This document shows, one piece after another, positions 10,882-22,400 of a DNA stretch of 64,000 nucleotides; position 1 is the stretch's first letter; each line of letters opens with the position of its first letter. A program made the position numbers and the translations under genes. The stretch comes from Chrysopilus asiliformis. Its lineage: Eukaryota > Arthropoda > Insecta > Diptera > Rhagionidae. The stretch is from assembly GCA_964034945.1 (NCBI GenBank), contig OZ035962.1:66359274-66423273 (forward strand), read 5' to 3'. A model generated the notes under the pieces. It was not told the origin of the DNA, did not search any database, and was given only the letters and a program-made list of their open reading frames with translations.

Positions 10882-11002
10882 ATGTCGACTGAGCGCGAGC
10901 TGACGCCTGGCCCTCCGGCGCCGCTGCATTCGCTTCCGTTCTCGGATTTGGCCACAACAATTCAATTGAACAATGCCGTGAGCATTCTGGGAAAAGTGTA
11001 CG
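10882..11002 (+). CDS. AGO1: AGO1 alternative coding exon 1a
   Basis: It encodes 40 residues starting MSTERELTPGPPAPLHSLPF and ends in phase 1 at a consensus GTAAGT donor (11003). This resembles the longer N-terminus I remember for fly AGO1 isoforms. Spliced to exon 2 it gives a 965-residue protein. The start context AACAAAGATG is reasonable. It has unusually high GC for the window (CCCTCCGGCGCCGCTG), consistent with a promoter-proximal coding exon. Confidence 0.85.
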
Positions 11003-12135
11003 GTAAGTACAAGATTTTTTTTTATTATTTAGTGTGGATTGAAATGTGAATTAGACGTTGTCGGTTATAAATTCATTTCATTTCATTTGCCTACATGTTC
11101 CCATCAACATCGAAAACGATTCAATTTTTCATATCTTCCAGCATTTTTTACCATATTTCACACGTCTGCGCCTTCCCATTCTAAAAATAAGTTCTGCCAC
11201 ACTTTTCATTGGGAAATTTATGTTAGGAAAATGTACATTGTTCTCTAAAAGTATAATTAAGGGATGAGGCGAAATTTAGAAATCAATAAGACAAACCTTG
11301 CTGATGCGACACTGGATACGAACGGATCAAAAGTAAATGTGATTTTCTGCACGCCCTTCAAATTAACTAGTTTTAATTGTTTCCCGATGGCTGATACTAT
11401 TCCTGCCGAGCGACGAAACGTTCCACTGTATCGAATTGACATCTTTTCTATAATTTTCCCGGGCTTGCGCAATTAACCAAAAACCAAATTCTTGCAATTA
11501 CAACGATCGCAGCGCCTTTCTGGCGAATGTTAATAGCGATTGACTTTTGATCTACACAGTTCCGCTATAAAAAAAATTCTAATTACGTTGTTTTACATAT
11601 TTTACCTAGAGTACTTCATTGTACTATAGTAGAGAACTCATGAATCTCGCTTTTAGCTGGAACTAAAGTTCATGTATATTAGAGAGCCTATAATCTATAG
11701 AGGCCGCGTTCGATAATTATCTCAATCGAGGGAACAAAGCGCGCAGCTTCAAGTTGGTTATGTTATAACCTTAATTCTCGAATTTTTAGCATTGCGTAAA
11801 TGAGACAAAAAACTTCCTGTTAGCGTAGATACAAGAATTATAGTACAAAAATTTGGCTGAATTAAGCAAAAAAAAAGTGGACGAAAAATTAGGATTTTTG
11901 GTGATTTTTCGCTTATTTCATGTTCAATCAAAACTCGAAATTGATCTAAATAAACTATGATACATGGCAAAAACAAACTAATTTATATCTGTTCAAATCA
12001 AATTTAAGTGCGCTTCCAAAAAATAATTTTTAAAATTTCAAAAAAGCGAGTTGAAGTATCTAACATCTTCATTCTTTGTGGGATAAAGCAAGTGGATTAC
12101 GAGCTTAAACAAACGTAACGCAGTATTTGTAAATA

Positions 12136-12590
12136 CCCAGTAAACAAAAAATTTCTTATTAAGGCATTATAAAGGCATTATCTTAATGCATTATCTTATT
12201 GTTGCCTTATTTTTGTATAGGCCATTTCCGCGTATATAAGGCCTTACTACTAAGGCAACATTAATAGTAGATGTTTTTTTCCTGGTGATGGCGCTGATTG
12301 CTTAGATGGTAAAAATTTCTTTATTAAAACGGCCTTTAAGCCTCAATCTATTACTTTTTCTATAAAAATATTTACCGAGTCGTTTAAATTTTCCTGCCAG
12401 CCAACACAAAACTTCAACAAAAAATAACTTTTGACACATAACTTTTAGTTCACTTTTCCAACACACGCATAAAAAGGCGCGTTTTTCCTGAGATGAACTT
12501 CCATCTCATTTTAATTTGGAGGCTTTTATATTATTTGTCTCATGTCTTAAAGACACCTTAACGATAATGCCTTAATCATTTTTCACTGGG
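12136..12590. mobile_element. TA-flanked MITE, 455 bp
   Basis: The ends read CCCAGTAAACAAAAAATTT and, inverted, CCCAGTGAAAAATGATTAAG. Both have subterminal AAGGCATTATC repeats and are bordered by TA (12134-12135 and 12591-12592). It is non-coding and lies in AGO1 intron 1a. Confidence 0.5.
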
Positions 12591-13576
12591 TAGACTTGAT
12601 TGTGAAATGGCCTTTTAGTAAAAAAATTCTATAGATTTTGCATTAGATGTCGTAAAACAAATTATATTTTCATTTAATAAAATAAATACAATAAATATAA
12701 ATTTGAAATTTCGCGCCATCTGACTGAGTTTGTACTAAAGAGTTGTATGGCAATGTCGTCAATTCTCGTTTATTATAGGAGGCCACTCAAAATATTTTAA
12801 GATTTTCGCCGTATTTGTATCATCACCATGCTTGTAGTTAAAATTTTCAAAAATAATTTTTCGCAGCAGCTGATCGCCACTGTGACATCTCGCAAAAAGG
12901 CTTGCAAACTAATTGTTTTGTTGTATAAAATAGTGTTTATAGAAATAAGACTCAAAACTTATTCTATTTAACGTGCATTTACAAAAAAAATTAAACGTTT
13001 GAAATTTCTGAAAAAGTTTGAAAACGTATTTTCAAAAAACAACCATCGGACACAATTTATAGAACATGCTGAGAAATGTCCGGTAATAAATTCGTCTATT
13101 CCTTTAAAATTTAAAGTTTGATTTATTTTCAAACCCCTTCAGACTAACTTGAAATTTTTGTAGGAAATACTTATGAGTACGTAGTAAATGCTAAACTGTA
13201 TTCACTAAAAATTAAGCAAATGTTGGAAGACACCAATGTTAATAGTAAATGCCACAACTTTTTGTAGTACCCTTGTGAAATACAAAATGCTTCGTAACAG
13301 CATCTTCTATGACAATCGCAACCTAAAATGCCAGTAATAGCATCTTCTCTTGGCTGGGTGCGTGATGGCAGCGCCATCTAGCGGTTGCAACTTGGGCGTA
13401 ATTTTTGACATTTGAATGATCGAACGAGAATCAAACAAATAAATAATTTCGAAACAAGATGTGAGAAGAAATCGGTATGTAAATCGCAAGTGAATAAAAT
13501 TCAACAAATTGTAAAAGCTTTTATAAGTCTGGTGTTGATAATTATTAAACGTTTTTTTTTTAGATTTTTAGTAAAT

Positions 13577-13793
13577 ATGAGTTTATTAGTTATCAGAACC
13601 GGCTTTCAAGCTGTCACACACGACATCGCCTTTCAACCTCAGACTCCAATAAAGGGAAAAAATTTGGTTCTGGCTGAACATGTACGAGAAGTGGAAGAAG
13701 TGCGACAAAATGATCCTAACATCACCACAATTAAAGCTCGAATTATTCGCCGTGTTACTTCCCAGAATGTGAAAATTTCATTTCATAGGTTGG
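13577..13793 (+). pseudogene. Fragment resembling the region before a SWIM zinc finger
   Basis: About 70 residues starting MSLLVIRTGFQAV. The block VLAEHVREVEEVRQ followed by ITTIKARIIRR and NVKISF resembles the stretch just N-terminal of SWIM zinc fingers in insect multicopy SWIM/YqaJ-type proteins. The cysteine-histidine finger itself is missing; the frame runs on into unrelated sequence. It lies in AGO1 intron 1a, so it is probably a repeat-borne fragment. The family call is tentative. Confidence 0.3.
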
Positions 13794-14129
13794 CTTACTT
13801 TTTCCTCTTTACAGCAGCTATCCATTTGTTTCGTTGATCTAATTTCCAACTCGCTCTTGGAAATTTGTAGAATTTGTAGTTCTTGTTCAGTCCATTGTTC
13901 TTACAATTCATTACACAACACGTTCCGTAACCCATTTTAATTTTCCTTTTAAAAATTTGCGAACAACCAGATTTTACCAGGTTTCACTGCAGTGACAATT
14001 TCTTGCCCGAAGTTGTCAATTTTAGCACTTCGTGCGCTGCGATCGATTTTTTCCCCCACCATGTAGTTCGCACCTAGCCAATATTAACGAGAAATTATTT
14101 CAGATTCAGCCAGTGTTCAAAACTTTATT

Positions 14130-14520
14130 TTGTTATTTCGTTCTTTTCGCTCTTAAAAGTTTCACTTCCAACGACAAAAACGTTTGCTGCGGTTTCCGAC
14201 TCCCGTTCTCAAGAACGAAAATGATTTGCAAGCGCAATCGTTCTTTAAAGCGAGAAAGTTTGAGCTGCGCGGATCTGTTCGTAGGAGTCGGAACGATCGA
14301 TGCACATTTTTCGTTCTCGCTCCCAAGGTTAGAACGAAATGGTTTCTATTTAAGTTTTCGCTCCTTGTTCAAACCGGTTTGTGGGTCTCGCATAAAAATG
14401 AATGAAAGCCTCGAGCGATAGCTTTTTGGTATGAAGCACACACACACACATAAGTATGTATTTTACTAGTGAGAGAACGATATTTTGCTCCAGCATTAAC
14501 GTTCTGTTCTCAAAGAACGT
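14130..14520 (+). repeat. Interspersed repeat rich in GAACG motifs, copy 1
   Basis: It is shared with 55205-55480: both contain TTATTTCGTTCTTTTCGCTC, GTTTGCTGYGGTTTCCGACT, GTGGGTCTCGCATAAAAATG and a CACACACA tract. Many GTTCTC/GAACG pairs give it local self-complementarity. Open frames through it show no domain. Confidence 0.6.
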
Positions 14521-15246
14521 AAAAACAAAATGCAAATGTAAAGATCTAAGAGCAAGAACGTAAAAACCATAATTTCGTTCTCGTTCTTGGGAGCGTTTTA
14601 CTGAAATGCCGAATTTCGTTCTTTAGAGAGTGATTTTTATTACCTCTCGTCTAGAATTTAGAAATTCCAACTTCAGATTCGCTATCAGCGACCTCAAAAA
14701 CTTATAATACCGATTTTTCCGAGCAAAACTAGAAAAAAGGAGATCTTGTTGTTCTTGTAGGACCTTCAATTTCGAATTTTGATATTCTAACTTCGGAATC
14801 ATGATCAACGACATTGACAACCCGCTATGATATTTTTTTTCTGAGAAAATGTCGAAAAAAGGATATTCGCGTTATTACAGGACCTTAACGAATTTCCCCG
14901 AAGGTGTCACCTAGTTTAATCGCTTTTTCGTCCTCGAAAACTATAACTATCCAAATTAAATCAAAATCTTTCGAATAGTTCTCGACATTTGCTTTCTCAT
15001 ACTTAATTCGCAAGATGAAAAGAAGCCAATTCGGTTTATTTGAGTGACGAATTTGGTTTGTGTAAATATTATAAAGCGCCGTGCGTTGCGACACGTCGAA
15101 AGTTCAACATAGTCCTTTAAGAGAGAACTCCAATTCGGCAGAAGCAGCAGCAGCGGCAGAAGCAGAACTTTAGAATACAGCGTCTTATGTGTTGAGCTCC
15201 AATAATGCAGCAGCAGAGGCAGCGGCAGAAACAGAAAAATATTTTA

Positions 15247-15692
15247 TGGGGCTATTCACGAATGTAAATGTATCTGCAACTGTAACTTTACATGTTCCAC
15301 ATGATTCATACTAATTTTACATTAGATTCCAAATTGGTATTCACAAACTGTAACTGAATAATAGGGATTCCTGACAGTTGCTTCTTCTGAACTGTATAAC
15401 AAATCGTATAAACATTTCTTTCTAAGTATTTTTATTTAACTTACTCAGAATCTTCTTCCCATCCATTATACAACAATATTAAGTCCGAGATATTTCCTTT
15501 ATTCTTAAAATTTTGCATTTTTCTTAAAAAATGTAACCTTATGGATAAGTTTTCTCTCGGCATAAACTTACAGATGATTTGACAGCTAGTTACAGATACA
15601 GAATGTCAAAGTTACAGTTTGTGAATAGCAAAGTGGACTGAAAATGTAAAGTTACAGATACAGAGCAATCTTACATTTTAAGAATAGGCCCA
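15247..15692. mobile_element. PIF/Harbinger-type MITE nested in the previous element, 446 bp
   Basis: The ends are TGGGGCTATTCACGAATGTA and, inverted, TGGGCCTATTCTTAAAATGT; subterminal CTGTAACTTTACAT is inverted on both sides. TTA is duplicated at 15244-15246 and 15693-15695. Confidence 0.6.
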
Positions 15693-15793
15693 TTAGTTTT
15701 AATCTCTGAATTTCTGCTTTCACTCCAAACTCACAAATCGTTGTTGACATTTGTTGCATATATGGACGGAAGTAAATATTTGTAATACTTGAA

Positions 15794-15865
15794 ATGGACG
15801 AGAAATTAATTGAATACGTAAAAAACAACAAAATATTAAACGACAAATGCCGCGGACATAAATAC
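15794..15865 (+). pseudogene. MADF-domain N-terminal remnant
   Basis: The frame starts MDEKLIEYVKNNKILNDK, matching the first helix of MADF (Myb/SANT-like) domains, after which similarity is lost. It is inside the Harbinger-like element, consistent with a decayed accessory gene. Confidence 0.45.
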
Positions 15866-16452
15866 GTAGCTGTTTCTATTATTTGCTACGTAGGTTTCTG
15901 CTATTTTCGTCAGAATTCAAATTTCATTGTTGAGCAGAAAGCAGATTCTGCTTGTGCCGGTGCTGTTCCTCTGCCCAATTGGAGTTCTCCCTTTATCTTA
16001 CGGACCCATTTTTGTTAACTTATATCTCGACGTTTTGCGAAGTACTCTACTTGCCACATCGGAGTACTCTAGTTGCGTGTAATAAAAAATGGCTATTATA
16101 AAAATTTCATTTTTGGTTACTGAATTTGAGCTATGTGGCTTTTGCGCTTCAGTCACCTTTGTGATTGGGCGATCGATTTTTTACACATTCTCAAATCTGA
16201 CCATGCGTATACGTTTGCTATAATTTTATAAACGCACACATTTAAGTGAAAAGACTCTCAAAAATCGAATTTAGCGTAAAGATTTTTCATTTTTATTTTC
16301 TAAAAGCCAAAACATCAAAACAAAACGAGAAAACGAATTGTGATCAAACGTAATTAAAAATTAAAACTCCACTGTGCCTGAAACACATACTAGTGATCTA
16401 TTAAAAACAAGTTTAAATTAAAAATTTAGCTAAAACAAAAATCTAAACAAAA

Positions 16453-16471
16453 ATGTATCCAGTTGGACAGC
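16453..16471 (+). CDS. AGO1: AGO1 coding exon 1b
   Basis: It encodes MYPVGQ plus one base, then GTAAGT, the same N-terminus I recall for the main fly isoform. Both alternative first exons end in phase 1, so each splices in frame to exon 2. The AT-rich A-run before the ATG looks like a long 5' UTR; its promoter should lie between about 16.0 and 16.4 kb. Confidence 0.9.
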
Positions 16472-19400
16472 GTAAGTACCTGAAAAAATCCCATTTTTCA
16501 TTCTGTAATTATCCCAGACGGGAGAAATTACTGAAATTGTGTATTTTAATGATCCGAATAAGGTTTTCTGCGATTATTTCGTGGAAATGTGAAGAGATTT
16601 CAACGTAGGAGCGAATAAAAATTTCCGCGAGACAGCAAGAAAGAAGGTTGTACATGTGAAAAATGGTCGCCATTTATTGTCTAGCTCGAACTGTTCTATG
16701 GCTGTCAAATCCAATGTCAACTTTTCCAGCATAAAATATTTCCTTATGGCTGGAAATTTTCTTTGGTGTTAAAAAGCGATTATTAAGGTTTGTTTCGCGA
16801 TTGATGCAGTAATATTAGAGGTCTAATTATCCTTGGTAATGGATGCGCGCGTTTTTATGTGGCTTTGATGAAGTCGCAACTAGCAAAACGCCCCTGCCTG
16901 TGTTTGCTTCCATTCGATATCCCAGAATTTAGGTCAACGACCGAATTGCTTTTCTACAATCCATGGAGGATTTGCAAACATGTAAAAAACTTGATATTTC
17001 CTTGGGAAATTGTTCAACTACAATGAATTGTGACAAAAATGCAACTATAAACCAAATGGAACCTCATTAACAGGTGGATCTTGCACTTTCGTGCCTAATG
17101 AGTTCGCATTGTCCGACTCAATCCAAATTATTACACATGTGCGGACTTTTTTTCGCTCAAATTCGTTAGTAATGTAAATTGAATTGTGGAACAGGTATAT
17201 CATGTTCTAATGCCAAATGACTCACTCAGGAAAATTATATTTCTAATAACTTTTGGCAAGTTTTGAGAAAGTAGAAACTGACTAATAATAATTGCCTTTT
17301 GATGTTACCTATAATGAGTATTCAATTTGAAAATGCGTGTGAAATCAAAGCTACATACGACGGTTCTTTGTTAGCCATTTCTGTAGCACATAATCACACA
17401 GCAGGAAAATATCTTAACCATTATGTGGTCATCCAAGATACCAGGGTACCAACACGGCTTATTTGTGAAAATTTTTGTACTCGCGATACCGATTGATCTG
17501 CAATTTACTGGCCGCGTTCTATTCGCGGTTAACTGAAAGTCATTTCAAAATACAAGCGATTTACGCGGAGTAAACTTTGGGCGTTTTCATTTTTGACACA
17601 GTGCTAGTACCTGACGCCTGGAGTAAAGAAAAAATGTTCGAGTTTGCCACTTTGGCTTCAGTTGACTCTGACATCTGGAGCGCGTTCGGGGATGCACTGA
17701 TAGTCGAGTTCGTAGTCCACGATCGCTAATTACGTCAATCTGTGCATCCCCGACCGACCGTAGTCGTAGCTGTAGTTAATTTTCGTTTGAAATCTGTCAT
17801 ACACACTAAAGAATGAACAAAAAAATGATTTTTTTAAAACATATATCATCCGTTTCTTTTCCTAAAAACTGAATTCGGACGGGCTCCTACTTTTGCTTCA
17901 ACTTTTCAGTGTAATCCGAATGGCACTATAAAACGGACAGTAGTTATTTTGAATCGCAACAAAGGTTAGGAGCTTTTGTGTGGACAAAAATAATATTAGA
18001 AGGAAGGAAATGTGAAAGTTTCGATTATTGATGAATCAATACGAGTCAGAATTGCCCCTCAAGTTCTAGAAATATTTGTGTTGATTCATTTTTAACTCTG
18101 TGAGAAAAGAAACTCCAACAATTTTTTCAGTGTTTTTAGAGCCGGTATTCCCGAAATGGCAAAGTTAGTGTAAGTAACGGTTTTTTGGATTGGGAGATTC
18201 ATAGCGACCTCTGTCGCAGAAAAGAGCAAGATATTCTCGAGCAGATCTCGAGGACCTCTACTTGCGAGTCGAGCATTTCTTAAAAAAAAGAATAAGCGTA
18301 AAATAAATTAACATTAATTTTGGGATTTTCCTACCTTTGTCATTCGGACACGCAACTCTTTTTCGGGCGATAAAACAATCTCAGTCGAACACAAGTTCTC
18401 GGAGCGAGCAACTTTAGAATAAAAAGAGCATGTCAGCAAACGCCATTAAATCATCTCCATATTCTCAGCTTCCAGTTCCAAAAACAGCAAAATTTAGTCC
18501 AAAAAAAACTATCGCCAGTCAACTAGTCAAAATGTTTTGACAGTTCTGCACTCCGACAAACTCGAACACAGGTCATAACTTTTGATAGCAGATTTGAATT
18601 TTGGCATTACACGCAGAGGTTCAAGCAGAACATAAATCGATCTTTCCATATGTCCTTTCGAAGATACTTAGCTGTGCTTCGGTATTAATGCTACATTTAC
18701 ACGAATGACAAATTTGTCATTTTTTTCTTGTCATTATGTTAATTCCCGTGTAAATGGCATAATTTTTGTAATTTTTTCTGTCAGAAAACGTCAATCTCTC
18801 ATAAAAGAATGAACTTGTCCATTCTTTTATGCCAGATTGTCATTCGTGCAAACGCAATATTAGTTATGACAACTTTAGTATTCAACTTTTGTCATAACTA
18901 ATATTGCGTTTGTACGAATGACAATCTGGCATAAAAGAATGGACAAGTTCATTCTTTTATGAGAGATTGACATTTTCTGACAGAAAAAATTACAAAAATT
19001 ATGCCATTTACACGGGAATTAACATAATGACAAGAAAAAAATGACAAATTTGTCATTCGTGTAAATGTAGCATAAGGGTATTTTCCTGGGTTCTGAGGAA
19101 AAAAAACCCATAAGTTACCGCTACATGGGGATATTCGCGAATCCATTCTTCATCTATACTTTTCATACTTCACTTCATCTATACTTTTCAAGACAAAATT
19201 ACACTTCCTATTCACGTGAAAGATTATATTAGCACGATCAAAAAATTGTATTTTTACTTTCTTCTACAGAGTATAATAAAGTATTGTATTCATGAAAGAT
19301 TTCGACCTCTTAATTTTGCCTAAAAAACATTTCCCGATCACTCCTGAGTCGATTGGAGTCATATTTAAAAAATGTCTTTCTGTCTGTCAGTCTGTCAGTC

Positions 19401-22400
19401 TGTGTACAAGATTTCTCAAAAACTAATAGAGCTAGCGCCATGAAATTTTATAGGCATGTTGGGTCCTGAAATGGGACGATCCTATCAACTTTTGGTGGAA
19501 ATCCGTTAACCGGAAGTATCCAAAATGGCGGTTTTTCAAAAATCGGAATTTCGTTTTTCTCGATTTACTCCCAAACTACGCGTTTTTTAGTGGCCTTAAG
19601 TATGACAAAACTTGGAGAAAATAAAATTTCCCACACTTTTGTCTTTAGCTATAACTCGATATCTCAACCTGTTATCGAGATAAACCGTTATTTAAAAAAA
19701 AAACAGTTTTTTGCGATTATCTCGAAAACTAACGGGTTTTTGTTGACTGAATGTATAAAGTGAATTAATGAGAATAGCATTCTGCACAATTTTGTTTCTT
19801 ACCGTTATCCGTTATCTCGTACCGTTATTGAGATATTTTCATTAATATGTAAAAAATCATATTTTTGCGAATGATTTGCAAACTAACGGTTTTTCGGCAA
19901 ATCAGTTAAAAGAATAATTAAAGATGTTAACATTTTCTAAATTTTTGCCATTTACCGTAAATTTATATCTTTTAATGTTCTCAAGTTATCTCAAATTTTG
20001 TACGTTTTTGATATTTTTGAATAGACCAAGAATTTATTGGGAGGTCGTCTTAGGTTGACAACGCGACAGGGCTCTAGCGTAAATTGCGCAGGGTCGTAGA
20101 TTTTGTAGAAGAAAGTTTTGTGTTGACCACAACTGATATTTTTTCAACGTAGTGCAAACTTGCGCTCTGAATATGAATGTACAATTTGAACACATCCATG
20201 GCAAAGCAGCATTATCCATGTATATCCATGTATATCCATGTATATAATGATTTGATCGAAACTAGAATAAAACGAGATGTTCGCAAAAATTGTAGGAAAA
20301 TTTCGGCTATACGCCTTATGAATGGCGTATGGATGAAATGATAGCAAAACGTTGGTGAAAAAGTGGATATGAACGAAATGCAAATTTCTATTATGTTTAT
20401 ATAAGTTTTTCGGTTTGATCGCGTTAATGTTATTTAGATAAAACCTATTTTATATTCCTGTGATGCTCATGGTCGCCTGCAGACTTTATCTTGCAAACTT
20501 CTATATCTCGAAACCGAATCGAGAGAGAAAAAAATTGTTGCAGCATTTGGAAATTCAGAAAAAGTTACTTACAGCGGCCTTATTAATCTTTAATTATAGC
20601 GGCACAAAAAATAAATACGTTGTCCGCCTGCCTATTACATTACAGGCAAACACATTACAGCACCTTCTTAACACATTAAGTGCCATGTTATTCTTGCCTG
20701 ACAGTAAGGAGGCCAAATGATACATATTCGAATGACGGCTACTAACAAATAATAATCAATTTTATTACTTTATGGATAATCCTGTATGCAAAAGCTGCAA
20801 TGGCATATTTAATCAGTGATGTCTCACAAGCATGCGACAAAAGTTGGGTTTCGCAAATGTAAATGAAAAACGGGAGACCTTAAAAAAGATTTTATAACGC
20901 CGAATACATAAGAAAAAAAATGGAGTCAAGCCGTTTCGGTACGTTATCAAAACCAGTTTAACATCCAATGTGTAAAGCCCATATCAGAATGCAGCAGCGT
21001 TTTCGGAGCAGCGTGCAGCAAAAGTTTCCCATTTGCTAAGAGCGAAATTGTGACGTAATGAAAGCAGCGAAAAATTCTCGCTGCTTTTTTTTTTAGCGCT
21101 ATTTCTATTTTTGCTGACGCTGCCCGAGCAGTCAGAACGCAAATGACTTCATTCATTTTAGTGTTTAACCATTGTACCATTTCTGATTCATGGTTTATAC
21201 TCGACCTTTTAGCATTGAATCCTATTGGAATTTCTCGGCTTATAAGGTCTGCAAAAACGACCAAATTATATTATTTTTGCGGATGTTTTCACATCCAAAT
21301 TTCCCCCCAACAGGTCGGCCATGTTTGCCCTTAAAACCCATCAGGAGCCTGTTTCTGGTATGGAAAGCTGGCTCACCGTCATCAGAGCCTGCTTTGCCAG
21401 CTTCCACGCAGGCTTACAGGATTCATTTTATCCAAATCATCAATTACTGTAGACATTTTATGAATAGATAAATTAACAAAATTTCACGAGTAAATCAAAC
21501 AAACGAGAACTGTCAAACTGATTTTACTACGAATTCGTGCTGCTCCATTCCGTGATGGAAGTCAGCAAAACCAATTTTGCTGCCAAGGTAGTTTTGCTGT
21601 CGCAGCGAATGCTGCTTCATTCTGATATGCGCATAGAATACTAGAAGCATCACTTAGAACTAGATGTTAATTCCTCTTTTACATACGATTTGAGGGCGAT
21701 TTTCTTATGTGTGCGTTGCCTTGCCTCAAAAAGTTAACACCGATTTACACGCATAGTAATCTGTAATTGCTTGTGTTTTTTTATCAACAATTTTGGATAA
21801 CAGGCCGACAAAATTAGGTATTTTTTTATGCAGTCGATATTGGGATATTTTCGGTAATATGGGTTCACTGATTCCAAATCTGAAAATGTTAAGCTGTATA
21901 CGTTTTAATTTTTGAAATATGCATTGTGGTTCAGAAAGTGTTTAAACTATTGAAAATTTTGAAATCCAACAATCTTTTGGCTAAACCACTGCTACAGTGA
22001 TAACATCGTGTGACGCGACGCATCAAATTATGCCATCACTATAATTTGACCCTTATTCCCTAGTGAATCAAATTGAATCATTAGAGCCTGTTTACACTAC
22101 CCCCTATTTACTCTCCTTTTTCCGCTCCATTTTTTTCGTTCGTGTTTACACGCAGATTTTTTAACGAACGTATTTTGGTTGCTTTTGGAATGCGTGAAAA
22201 TGGAAAGCTAAAACAATTATAATCGGAAAAGCAAACAATTACAATTGACAAAATATTTAAAAGCATAGCAACGAAACGTATAGCAACGAAACACCTTAAC
22301 AACCAATCAGGCGCCGTTCCGTTTTATTTTCACGGTGGGAATTTTAGTTTTCGTTCGTATTTGCCTATCGTCATTCCCACAGTACCCCGCGCCATTCAAT

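Larger units (their letters stand above)
15120..15992. mobile_element. PIF/Harbinger-like element with MADF remnant
   Basis: The ends are AGAGAGAACTCCAATT and, inverted, AGGGAGAACTCCAATT, extending with GCAGARG motifs. TTA is duplicated at 15117-15119 and 15993-15995. The element contains a nested MITE (15247-15692) and, near its right side, a short coding remnant of a MADF-type protein (15794-15865). PIF/Harbinger elements encode such a DNA-binding partner. Confidence 0.6.
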
